Shown here: positions 1-6,714 of the stretch, in pieces
Layout: the number at the start of each line of letters is the position of its first letter
Position numbering within the stretch: the first letter of the stretch is position 1
From: Chloroflexota bacterium
GTDB lineage: Bacteria > Chloroflexota > Limnocylindria > Limnocylindrales > CSP1-4
Reading direction: 5' to 3'
DNA: 10,813 bases
Assembly: GCA_029858845.1 (NCBI GenBank)
Contig: JAOUEG010000042.1
Span: forward strand, 1 to 10,813
The notes under the pieces: generated by a model
The model's input: only the letters and a program-made list of their open reading frames with translations
Database searches by the model: none
Told to the model about the DNA's origin: nothing
Position numbers and translations under genes: made by a program

Positions 1-476
1 AGCTCCTCGCGGACCTCCTTGTAGTGCCCGTACGACGTCCCGCAGTGGATCATCGGGAAGTAGCCCGATTCGAACGCAGCCCCGAAGTTGCGCATCGCGA
101 CGGCGGCCTGGGCTCCCTGGTTCGATGTCGCCGAGGCGTAGTAGTTCCAGGCGGTGCACGACGTCTGGTCGCGTGGGTCGTTGTAGTCCAGGCCGAGCTT
201 GCGGATCAGCCAGAAGATCGACGTGGAGTAGCCCGGGATGTGGCCGCACTGCCCGCACGACTTGTGGTGCCATGTCCGCGCGACCGGGATCTTCTTGGTC
301 CGTCCGTACTTGGTCGTGACCCCGATCCACGGCTCCGGCACGCGCTGGACCTGCCACTCCCCGCGGGCCTCCAGCTCGAAGACCTTCTCGCGGACGTCCT
401 CCGTGGGCGGCGCCGCCGAACCGCGGTCGTCGCGAGTCTCGCGGCGCGTCTCGAGCACGTTCAACGGGATCGGCAC
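1..476 (-). CDS. hdrB: HdrB-like (CCG-domain) subunit, partial: 3' end outside window
   Basis: Only the first 158 codons are present; the gene runs off the left edge and no stop is visible. From a GTG start it shows a charged N-terminal part, then C74-GQ-C77-GHIPGY, C107-TAW and C145-GTS. The spacing (32 residues from C74 to C107, 37 from C107 to C145) fits a CCG domain, which in heterodisulfide reductase HdrB holds a non-cubane [4Fe-4S] cluster. In the canonical motif the middle element is Cys-Cys and the last is CxxC; here they read Cys-Thr and CGTS, so the ligand set appears altered. The GTG was chosen because a strong AGGAGGT lies just upstream and overlaps the stop of the preceding hdrC-like gene, implying translational coupling. 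In context it is probably the B subunit of an sHdr-like complex that oxidises sulfane sulfur in the cytoplasm. The family call is fairly firm; the exact B1/B2 type is not settled. Confidence 0.72.
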   Translation of the reverse strand, partial: MPIPLNVLETRRETRDDRGSAAPPTEDVREKVFELEARGEWQVQRVPEPWIGVTTKYGRTKKIPVARTWHHKSCGQCGHIPGYSTSIFWLIRKLGLDYNDPRDQTSCTAWNYYASATSNQGAQAAVAMRNFGAAFESGYFPMIHCGTSYGHYKEVREE

Positions 477-480
477 CGGG

Positions 481-487
481 ACCTCCT
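481..487 (-). promoter_or_regulatory. Ribosome binding site of the hdrB-like gene
   Basis: The minus strand reads AGGAGGT four bases before the GTG start at 476. The TAG stop of the upstream hdrC-like gene (486-488) lies inside it. This supports the GTG start and suggests that ribosomes finishing hdrC re-initiate on hdrB. Confidence 0.7.
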
Positions 488-1175
488 AATCGGCCGCAAG
501 ACCGGCATCTTCGAGCAGCTCTTCCATGACGTCATTGAGGATCATGTGCAGACCCGCGTCGACGTTCTTGATCATGTCGAGCACCCCTGTCATGTGCCAG
601 ATCAGGTAGAGCTCGGTCAGGGTGCGGTCATCGACCTCCCAGGCGGTGGTGGTCGTATGCATGGTGTCCGGGGGGAGGGCCCGGCGCCACAGGCCGAGGT
701 TGTCCGAGATCTCCTGGACGTGAGGACCCCAGTCCGGGAAGGCGTTGGGCTGGAGCATGTCCGGCGAGACCTGCGTGCCCGTCGACATGATCTTGTAGAC
801 GACCCGGCCGTAGCCCTCAAGGGCGTGCTTGGCCGAGGCGAGCCCGTGATTGATGGACACCTCGCGCATGATCGTGATGAGCCCACCGGGGTTGTTGCCG
901 CGGGGGCAGCGGGTGCACGAGAAGCACTGTGAGCAGTTCCAGATGTCGTCGTTGAGCTGCTCGTAGAACATCGGCAGGTCCTCACGCGAGGCGGCCTGCG
1001 CGATCTTGCGCGGCGAGAAGTCGTAGAAGCGCGCCGACGGGCACGCGGCGACGCAGATCCCGCACTCGTAGCAGCCGTAGAGGTACGACTCGAAGCGCTC
1101 GTCCGCCTTGACCTCGTCGAACAGGCGCTGCTTCTCTTCGAGCGGGACGTCGCTGTAGCGAGCCTGGAGGACCAT
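486..1175 (-). CDS. hdrC: HdrC-like iron-sulfur subunit, two [4Fe-4S] clusters
   Basis: This 229-residue protein has two complete four-cysteine motifs: C35-x2-C38-x2-C41-x3-C45-P and C81-x2-C84-x2-C87-x2-C90-P. The two-cluster arrangement followed by an alpha-helical C-terminal region is that of HdrC, the electron-transfer subunit that pairs with HdrB. There is no signal peptide or membrane segment, so it should be a soluble cytoplasmic protein. It lies between dsrE (14 bases upstream) and the hdrB-like gene (9 bases downstream) on the same strand. That order, tusA-dsrE-hdrC-hdrB, is characteristic of sHdr-type sulfur-oxidation clusters rather than methanogen or FlxABCD-HdrABC clusters; no hdrA is visible, but the operon continues out of the window. 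The ATG at 1175 has only a weak ribosome site, consistent with coupling to dsrE. A general CoB-CoM-type Hdr partner cannot be excluded from sequence alone. Confidence 0.85.
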   Translation of the reverse strand: MVLQARYSDVPLEEKQRLFDEVKADERFESYLYGCYECGICVAACPSARFYDFSPRKIAQAASREDLPMFYEQLNDDIWNCSQCFSCTRCPRGNNPGGLITIMREVSINHGLASAKHALEGYGRVVYKIMSTGTQVSPDMLQPNAFPDWGPHVQEISDNLGLWRRALPPDTMHTTTTAWEVDDRTLTELYLIWHMTGVLDMIKNVDAGLHMILNDVMEELLEDAGLAAD

Positions 1176-1189
1176 GGCTCAGCGACCCA

Positions 1190-1561
1190 TCAGAAACAGA
1201 TGACCTGGTCGGCCTCGAGGGCCATGTCGTTGAACGCCGCCCCGCCGATCATCTCCACCCCGTCGATCAGGTCGTCCTTTTCGAGGCCGTGGAGGTCGAG
1301 CGACGGCTGGCAGACGTAGAACTTCACGCCCATGTCCTGGGCCTGATCGATGAAGCGCCGGAGCGGGGCGCCGTTCCCGTCGAACTTGGGCACGATCAGC
1401 GTCTCCGGCACGCCCTTCTTCAGGAGGGTCGGCCCGTTGACCGTGAAGTAGATCCCGACCTCGACATCCATGGCGGCGGCGGTCGTGGCCAGGTAGATCG
1501 GCGTGGCGCTCCGTTCCGGGTTGTTGACGCCACCGGTGTGGACGTAGAGGAGGCTCGACAT
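1190..1561 (-). CDS. dsrE: DsrE-family sulfurtransferase
   Basis: This 123-residue soluble protein has the DsrE/DsrF-like fold signature: an N-terminal beta strand (SLLYVHTGG), a helix around residues 20-30, strand VEVGIYFT, a G-x-x-LLKKG segment, and strand VKFYVC84 followed by a helix and the typical C-terminal AD-x-VI-x-F ending. C84 sits at the end of the central strand, where DsrE-type sulfur carriers bind a persulfide. A second cysteine, C122, is next to last. Proteins of this type exchange sulfane sulfur with TusA, and both neighbours fit: tusA lies 34 bases upstream and the hdrC-like gene 14 bases downstream. The start is supported by GGAG five bases before the ATG. It probably passes sulfur between TusA and the Hdr-like complex. 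It lacks the DsrEFH gene trio, so it is more likely the DsrE type found in sHdr clusters than the DsrE of reverse dissimilatory sulfite reductase operons. Confidence 0.82.
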   Translation of the reverse strand: MSSLLYVHTGGVNNPERSATPIYLATTAAAMDVEVGIYFTVNGPTLLKKGVPETLIVPKFDGNGAPLRRFIDQAQDMGVKFYVCQPSLDLHGLEKDDLIDGVEMIGGAAFNDMALEADQVICF

Positions 1562-1595
1562 CGCTGCTCCGTCCGCTCTGCTGCCGGGCCGCCGG

Positions 1596-1835
1596 TCAGG
1601 CCTTCTGGATCCAGAAGCGCATCACCTTGTCCACCGTCTCCTGGTGGATCAACGGGTTGCCGGTGTTCTTGGCCCAGGCGTTGACGTCAGGGACGGAGCC
1701 CGGGTCCGTGGCCTCCAGCAGGACGACCTTCTGGGGATCCATGGTCTTGACGAACTTCGCCAGCTTGACGATCGGCATGGGGCAGAGCAGGCCCTTTGCG
1801 TCGAGGACCTCGTCGTGAGCAGGTGCGTCGGCCAT
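1596..1835 (-). CDS. tusA: TusA sulfur-carrier protein
   Basis: This 79-residue protein has the family hallmark GLLC18PMP-x-VKLAK near the N terminus and the later ATDPGSVPDV-x-AWA segment. In TusA the CPxP cysteine carries sulfur as a persulfide and hands it on by protein-protein transfer. It is the first gene of the leftward operon, followed by dsrE and the hdrC/hdrB-like genes. That makes a role as central sulfur donor in oxidative sulfur metabolism more likely than tRNA thiolation. The start at 1835 was chosen because GAGGAGGG precedes it at ideal distance and because the resulting length matches the family. The reading frame stays open to 1949, but that extension would cover the promoter and its sequence is not TusA-like. 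Confidence 0.92.
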   Translation of the reverse strand: MADAPAHDEVLDAKGLLCPMPIVKLAKFVKTMDPQKVVLLEATDPGSVPDVNAWAKNTGNPLIHQETVDKVMRFWIQKA

Positions 1836-1839
1836 CGGA

Positions 1840-1847
1840 CCCTCCTC
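1840..1847 (-). promoter_or_regulatory. Ribosome binding site of tusA
   Basis: The minus strand reads GAGGAGGG four bases before the ATG at 1835. It fixes the tusA start and excludes the longer upstream in-frame start at 1949. Confidence 0.75.
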
Positions 1848-1895
1848 GGCGCGACTGCCGATGTGCCCGGGCCCCTCCGGCAGGGCTGCGCCGAA

Positions 1896-1917
1896 CACGT
1901 TGCGGTATCGCGATGTG
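1896..1917. promoter_or_regulatory. Candidate operator: imperfect 11+11 palindrome
   Basis: The half-sites CACGTTGCGGT and ATCGCGATGTG match as an inverted repeat at 8 of 11 positions, with no spacer; ATCGCGAT inside it is itself a perfect palindrome. The site covers the rightward -35 box and lies at the expected start point of the leftward transcript, where a bound dimer could repress both. The ArsR-type protein of the right operon is a plausible ligand. In G+C-rich DNA such partial symmetry also occurs by chance, so this is tentative. Confidence 0.3.
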
Positions 1918-1927
1918 CCTATATACT
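1900..1927 (+). promoter_or_regulatory. Sigma70-like promoter for the rightward ferredoxin/molybdoenzyme operon
   Basis: On the plus strand TTGCGG (1900-1905) is followed after 16 bases by TATACT (1922-1927), a near-consensus pair. Transcription would begin around 1934, shortly before the ATG at 1952. The -10 box overlaps that of the leftward promoter, which implies competition or joint regulation of the two operons. Confidence 0.5.
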
Positions 1928-1949
1928 CCGCCAACATCCGCGGTGTCAA
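1920..1949 (-). promoter_or_regulatory. Sigma70-like promoter for the tusA-dsrE-hdrC-hdrB operon
   Basis: On the minus strand a perfect -35 box TTGACA (1949-1944) is followed after 18 bases by TATATA (1925-1920). Transcription would start near 1912, giving a leader of about 75-80 bases before the tusA ribosome site. The -10 core is shared with the rightward promoter, so the two polymerases cannot both bind at once. This is a prediction from box matches only. Confidence 0.55.
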
Positions 1950-1951
1950 CG

Positions 1952-3724
1952 ATGCCTGTCCCAGAGGTACGTTCGCCTGTGACGACGTTCGCGTGGGTCA
2001 TCGACCAGACCTCCTGCATCGGCTGTCATGCCTGCACGACCGCATGCAAGGCGGAGAATGACGTCCCGCTCGGCGTCAACCGGACCTGGGTCAAATACGT
2101 CGAACGGGGCACCTTCCCCGAGACCCGGCGCGATATCGCGGTCCTCCGCTGCAACCACTGCGAGGAGCCGCCATGCGTCGAGGTCTGTCCGACCTCGGCG
2201 ATGTTCAAGCGTCCGGACGGGATCGTCGATTTCCGGACGGATCGCTGCATCGGCTGCAAGGCGTGCATCCAGGCGTGCCCCTACGACGCGATCTACATCG
2301 ATCCCGAGGAGCATGTCGCCGAGAAGTGCAACTTCTGCTCCCACCGGGTGGACCAGGGCCTGCTGCCGGCCTGTGTCGTCGTCTGTCCCACCGAGTCGCT
2401 GATCTTCGGTGACATCGCGAACCCGGCCAGCCGTGCCGCCCAGGTCATCGCCTCGAAGCCGACGACGGTGCGACGGCCGGAGCAGGGCACCAGGCCGCAG
2501 GCCTACTACGTGGGTGCCTCGCCGACCGCGCTCGACCCGCTCGCCGCGGTCCATGAGGATCGCTACATGTGGGCCGATCGGCGGACCGGCGGCGCCAAGG
2601 ACTTCACGGCGACGCTGAGCGCCGCGGCCCCCGCTGGCTCGATGGCCGTTGGATCGGGAGCCGCCCCGCCCTCGCTGCGCGGCACCATGCTCCCGGTCCT
2701 GACCGGCGTCCCGGCACCGCTCGGGGCCGTCCGGGGACCCGGCTCGGGGGCTGCCGCCGCGGTCGTCCAGAGCCCGCTTTCGAGCCAGCCCGCGGCGCCC
2801 ATGGCCCTGGCCGCGGAGGCGGCGCGGCCGGGCGCGCGCGTGGCCTTCGACGTCTTCCACCCGCGGCCATGGGGCTGGAAGGTGGCCCTCTACCTGTGGA
2901 CCAAGGGGATCGGAGCCGGGGCCTTCGGGTTGATCTTCATCGCGGCGGCGCTGGGCCTCGCGCCCGTGGATCAGGCGACCCGGCTCGTCGCCGCCTTCAT
3001 CTCGCTGGCCGGGGTGGGCGTCACGACCATCCTGTTGGTGGCCGATCTCAAGCGACCGGAACGATTCCTGACGATCCTGTACCGAGCCCAGCGTCGGAGC
3101 TGGCTCGCGATCGGAGCCTTCATCCTTGTCGGATACAGCGGCCTGCTCGGACTGTGGTGGCTGGGCACGCTGGTCGCGTTCGATGACGGGATCCTGACGA
3201 TCCTCGGCTGGCCCACCCTGGTGCTCGCCGCCGGCACGGCGCTGTACACGATGTTCCTGCTGCGCCAGTGCGAGGCCCGCGACCTCTGGCAGCGGCCGGT
3301 CACCGGCGTCGTTCTCATCGCCCAGGCCACGATCCTGGGGTCCGCCACCGTGCTGCCCGCCCTCGCCATCCTCGGCGCGCCGGACGCGTTGGTGACCGTC
3401 GCGGCCGGCGCCCTGCTGGCAGGCGGGGCCCTCAACGTCGCGGCCCTCGTCCTGGGCGAGGCCCTAGCCTCCCATCCGACGGCGAACGGACGAGCCGCTG
3501 CCCACCTCCTGACGCGCGGACCGTTCGCGACCGCGTTCTGGGGCGGCGGCGTGATCCTGGGTGGACTCCTGCCGGTCGTCGTCGCGGCCATCTGGCTCGC
3601 GGCACCCGCCCTCGGTGCCGCGGCGCTGCCGATGTTGGTGGCGGGAGGCGTCGGCGCCGCCGTCGGGCTGCTGTGGTACGAGCTCGGCTTCATCGCGGCC
3701 GGCCAGGCCGTGCCGATCAGCTAG
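1952..3724 (+). CDS. Fused four-cluster ferredoxin and NrfD/PsrC-type membrane anchor
   Basis: This 590-residue protein combines two subunits that are usually separate. Residues 13-155 form a DmsB/PsrB/SoeB-type ferredoxin with all sixteen cysteines for four [4Fe-4S] clusters: C22/25/28/32, C67/70/75/79, C99/102/105/109 and C126/129/141/145. Residues about 210-300 are a Gly/Ala/Pro-rich linker. Residues about 308-586 hold eight hydrophobic helices of the NrfD quinone-interacting anchor, including DLKRPERFLTILYRAQRRSW between helices 2 and 3. The Arg/Lys-rich loops (2-3, 4-5, 6-7) fall on the N-terminal side, so the positive-inside rule places the ferredoxin in the cytoplasm. It should carry electrons between the quinone pool and the molybdoenzyme encoded 8 bases downstream. 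The ATG at 1952 has no clear ribosome site; a GTG at 1979 (MTTFAWVID) with AGAGGT about ten bases upstream is a good alternative start. Confidence 0.85.
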   Translation: MPVPEVRSPVTTFAWVIDQTSCIGCHACTTACKAENDVPLGVNRTWVKYVERGTFPETRRDIAVLRCNHCEEPPCVEVCPTSAMFKRPDGIVDFRTDRCIGCKACIQACPYDAIYIDPEEHVAEKCNFCSHRVDQGLLPACVVVCPTESLIFGDIANPASRAAQVIASKPTTVRRPEQGTRPQAYYVGASPTALDPLAAVHEDRYMWADRRTGGAKDFTATLSAAAPAGSMAVGSGAAPPSLRGTMLPVLTGVPAPLGAVRGPGSGAAAAVVQSPLSSQPAAPMALAAEAARPGARVAFDVFHPRPWGWKVALYLWTKGIGAGAFGLIFIAAALGLAPVDQATRLVAAFISLAGVGVTTILLVADLKRPERFLTILYRAQRRSWLAIGAFILVGYSGLLGLWWLGTLVAFDDGILTILGWPTLVLAAGTALYTMFLLRQCEARDLWQRPVTGVVLIAQATILGSATVLPALAILGAPDALVTVAAGALLAGGALNVAALVLGEALASHPTANGRAAAHLLTRGPFATAFWGGGVILGGLLPVVVAAIWLAAPALGAAALPMLVAGGVGAAVGLLWYELGFIAAGQAVPIS

Positions 3725-3728
3725 GTGG
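3723..3728 (+). promoter_or_regulatory. Ribosome binding site of the molybdopterin oxidoreductase gene
   Basis: AGGTGG lies four bases before the ATG at 3733 and overlaps the TAG stop of the ferredoxin-NrfD gene (3722-3724). It picks this start over the long open extension upstream in the same frame, which only shadows the NrfD coding region. Confidence 0.6.
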
Positions 3729-3732
3729 CGAG

Positions 3733-6714
3733 ATGAGCGAGCAGCGACGCAACGGACCAGGCGGCGCCACGGATCACCCGGCGAACGACGGGGCGATGCA
3801 GCCGGGCCTCGATGCGTTCCCACCGGCGGAGCGCTGGGACCACTGGACCGAGGCGGACGTCCAGGCGCGTCCACTGGGCGAGCTGCGCGACTACGCCCTC
3901 GTCCCGACGACCTGCTTCAACTGCGAATCGGCGTGCGGGCTGCTGGCGTATGTCGACAAGAAGACCGGCGAGGTGCGCAAGTACGAGGGCAATCCCCTCC
4001 ATCCGGGCAGTCGAGGCCGTAACTGCGCCAAGGGCCCGGCGACGATCACGCAGACCCACGACCCGGAGCGGATCCTCTACCCGATGCGGCGCGTCGGTGA
4101 ACGAGGCGCCGGCGGCTGGGAGCGCTGCACCTGGGACGACGCCCTGGACGACCTGGCGGCGCGGATCCGGGCGGCCCTGGTCCGACGCGAACCGAACAAG
4201 GTCATGTACCACGTCGGACGGCCCGGGGAGGACGGGTTCACGGAACGGGTCCTGGCCGCCTGGGGCGTGGACGGGCACAACTCGCACACGAACATCTGCT
4301 CGGCCGGCGGCCGAGCCGGTTATGCGTTCTGGATGGGATTCGATCGGCCATCTCCCGACTACGCCAACGCGAAGGTCATCTTCCTGATCAGCGCCCACCT
4401 GGAGAGCGGGCACTACTTCAACCCGCATGCCCAGCGGATCATGGACGGCCGCCGCAATGGGGCCAGGATGATCGTGGTCGATCCACGTCTCTCGAATACC
4501 GCCACGCAGGCCGACGAATGGCTCGCGGCGTGGCCCGGCAGCGAGCCCGCCCTCCTCCTGGCGATCGCCCGCCACCTGATCGTCAGCGGTCGGTTCGATC
4601 GCCCGTTCGTTGAGCGCTGGGTCAACTGGGCGGACTACCTGAAGGTCGCTCGACCGGACCTCGAGTCGCCCGTCTTCGACGACTTCGTCACGGAGCTGGA
4701 ACGGCTCTACGGCGGCTACACCTTCGACTACGCCGAGGCCGAGACGGGCATCCCATCGGCCCAGATCGAGCGGGTCGCGGAGCTGGTGGCCGGCGCCGGC
4801 ACGGCCCTGGCGGCGCACAACTGGCGGGCCAGCTCAGCCGGCGTCCTGGGCGGCTGGCAGACGGCCCGCTGCCTGTTCTTCCTGAACGTCCTGACCGGAT
4901 CCGTCGGGACGCCCGGAGGGACATCGCCCAACGGCTGGGACAAGTGGGTCCCCCGCCCGCCGTACATGCCCCCGCATCCCGACACCTGGAACGACCTCAC
5001 CTGGCCGCGCGAGTACCCGCTGGCGTTCTTCGAGATGTCCTTCCTGCTTCCGCATTTCCTCCTCGAGGGTCGCGGCAGCCTGGATGTGTACTTCACTCGT
5101 GTCTACAACCCCGTCTGGACGAACCCGGATGGCCTGACCTGGGTGGAGGCCCTGCGGCGCGAGGACCTCATCGGGCGCCACGCCGCGTTGACACCGGTCT
5201 GGAGCGAATCCGCCTGGTACGCCGACTACGTCCTGCCGGTCGGCCTGAGCGGCGAACGGCACGATCTCCATTCCTACGAGACCCACGCCGGGAGCTGGAT
5301 CGGGTTCCGCCAGCCCGTCACGCGGGTGGCGGCGGAGCGTGGGGGCCGAACGGTCAGCGACACGCGCGACACGAATCCTGGCGAGGTCTGGGAGGAGAAC
5401 GAGTTCTGGATCGAGCTGTCATGGCGGATCGATCCGGATGGCTCGATGGGCATCCGACGCTGGTTCGAAGCACCCGACCGGCCGGGCGAGAAGATGACCG
5501 TGGACGATTACTACGGCTGGATCTTCGAGCACACGGTTCCGGGACTCCCCGAGGCCGCCGCCGCGGAGGGCCTCACGCCACTCGCGTACATGCGGCGCTA
5601 CGGCGCCTTCGAGATCGAGCACGATGTCTATGGCCGCCACGACGACCCGGTCGCCACCTCCGGCGATGGTGTGGTCGTCCACCCGGGCGGCGCGATCCAC
5701 GGGCCGGCTCCCGAGTCCCCACCCCTCAACATCGTGCCGTCTCCGATGATCCCGAAGGACGCAGACGGGCGGGTGCGGCGAGGGCTCCTCGTGGACGGCG
5801 AGGGCCGTCGTGGCTTCCCGACGCCATCGGGTCGACTCGAGTTCTATTCGCCGACGCTGGCGGAGTGGGGCTGGGACGAGCTGGCGGTCCCGGCCTACGT
5901 GTCATCGCAGGTGGCCCGCGAGCAGATGACCGGCCCCAACGACTTCGCCCTCATCCCGACCTTCCGGCTGCCGGTGCTCATCCACACCAGGTCCGCCAAC
6001 GCCAAGTGGCTGACGGAGATCGCCCACGGCAACCCGGTCTGGATCCATCCCGATGATGCCGCGCGGATCGGCCTCGCGACCGGCGACCTGCTCCGGGTCG
6101 AGACGGACATCGGGTACTACGTGAACCGCGCCTGGGTGACCGACGGGATCCGGCCCGGTGTCGTCGCCTGCTCGCATCACATGGGTCGCTGGCGGCTCGG
6201 CGATGGCGCCGGGACGGATCGCTGGGCCAGCGCCCGGGTGGACCTGACGGAGGCGCCGACCGAAACGGGCCCGGGCTCCGGCGGGCAGGGCGGGCGCCGG
6301 TGGCTGATGCGCAGGCTGGAGGGTGTCGCGCCCTTCCCGTCATCCGATCCCGATTCGTCCCGGGTGTGGTGGCGGGACGCCGGCGTCCACCAGAACCTGA
6401 CCTTCCCGGTCCATCCGGATCCCGTGTCGGGGGCCCACGCCTGGCACCAGAAGGTCCGGATCCGTCCGGCGCTTGCGGGCGATCAGGACGGTGACATCAG
6501 CGTCGATACCGGTCGTTCACGCGAGATCTACCGAGAGTGGCTGGCCCTGGCCAGGCCCGGCCCCGGACCCGGTGACCTGCGACGTCCGGAATGGCTCCTT
6601 CGACCGCTGCGGCCCACGGCCGACGCGTATCGTGCGAAGGTAGGCGACGATCAGCCGGCAGCGAGCGATGCAGCCGCGCCGACCGAGGACACGCGAAGAC
6701 AGGAAGCGCCATGA
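3733..6714 (+). CDS. Cytoplasmic molybdopterin oxidoreductase, DMSO-reductase family (SoeA/PsrA-like catalytic subunit)
   Basis: This 993-residue protein starts its catalytic part with a [4Fe-4S] motif, C61-x2-C64-x3-C68 and C98-AKG, typical of the Nap/Psr/Soe/Fdh branch. C189 in HTNICSAGG is the likely molybdenum ligand. The segment VIFLISAHLESGHYFNPH and the following IVVDPRLSNTA are standard bis-MGD-binding regions, and from about residue 735 comes the C-terminal molybdopterin-dinucleotide-binding domain (FALIPTFR...GNPVWIHPDDA). There is no twin-arginine signal: the early RR lacks a following hydrophobic stretch. The enzyme should therefore stay in the cytoplasm, as SoeA does, unlike periplasmic PsrA/PhsA. 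With the fused ferredoxin-NrfD gene before it, sHdr-type genes across the promoter and a TauE-type exporter after it, sulfite oxidation to sulfate with electrons to quinone is the best guess. Polysulfide, thiosulfate or arsenite-type substrates remain possible. The family is certain; the substrate is not. Confidence 0.85.
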   Translation: MSEQRRNGPGGATDHPANDGAMQPGLDAFPPAERWDHWTEADVQARPLGELRDYALVPTTCFNCESACGLLAYVDKKTGEVRKYEGNPLHPGSRGRNCAKGPATITQTHDPERILYPMRRVGERGAGGWERCTWDDALDDLAARIRAALVRREPNKVMYHVGRPGEDGFTERVLAAWGVDGHNSHTNICSAGGRAGYAFWMGFDRPSPDYANAKVIFLISAHLESGHYFNPHAQRIMDGRRNGARMIVVDPRLSNTATQADEWLAAWPGSEPALLLAIARHLIVSGRFDRPFVERWVNWADYLKVARPDLESPVFDDFVTELERLYGGYTFDYAEAETGIPSAQIERVAELVAGAGTALAAHNWRASSAGVLGGWQTARCLFFLNVLTGSVGTPGGTSPNGWDKWVPRPPYMPPHPDTWNDLTWPREYPLAFFEMSFLLPHFLLEGRGSLDVYFTRVYNPVWTNPDGLTWVEALRREDLIGRHAALTPVWSESAWYADYVLPVGLSGERHDLHSYETHAGSWIGFRQPVTRVAAERGGRTVSDTRDTNPGEVWEENEFWIELSWRIDPDGSMGIRRWFEAPDRPGEKMTVDDYYGWIFEHTVPGLPEAAAAEGLTPLAYMRRYGAFEIEHDVYGRHDDPVATSGDGVVVHPGGAIHGPAPESPPLNIVPSPMIPKDADGRVRRGLLVDGEGRRGFPTPSGRLEFYSPTLAEWGWDELAVPAYVSSQVAREQMTGPNDFALIPTFRLPVLIHTRSANAKWLTEIAHGNPVWIHPDDAARIGLATGDLLRVETDIGYYVNRAWVTDGIRPGVVACSHHMGRWRLGDGAGTDRWASARVDLTEAPTETGPGSGGQGGRRWLMRRLEGVAPFPSSDPDSSRVWWRDAGVHQNLTFPVHPDPVSGAHAWHQKVRIRPALAGDQDGDISVDTGRSREIYREWLALARPGPGPGDLRRPEWLLRPLRPTADAYRAKVGDDQPAASDAAAPTEDTRRQEAP

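Noticed and set aside
24..932. 302-codon plus-strand open frame opposite hdrB/hdrC
   Set aside because: Arg/Asp/Val-rich composition with no recognisable domain; it is the antisense shadow of two well-supported iron-sulfur protein genes.
1190..1835. Reverse dissimilatory sulfite reductase (dsr) cluster, suggested by dsrE and tusA
   Set aside because: There is no dsrF, dsrH, dsrC or dsrAB; the adjacent hdrC/hdrB-like genes fit the sHdr pathway better.
1836..1949. N-terminal extension of tusA
   Set aside because: It would cover the divergent promoters, bears no TusA similarity, and a strong ribosome site sits right before the ATG at 1835.
3268..3732. Open in-frame extension that would make the molybdoenzyme 155 residues longer
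   Set aside because: It overlaps the NrfD coding region in another frame, is extremely Arg/Gly/Pro-rich, and a ribosome site plus ATG at 3733 gives a normal family start.
3721..4818. 365-codon minus-strand open frame opposite the molybdoenzyme, and similar long antisense frames at 1946-2860, 8809-9624 and 9260-9853
   Set aside because: High G+C content removes stop codons from antisense frames. None shows a family signature, while the opposite strand encodes clear proteins.
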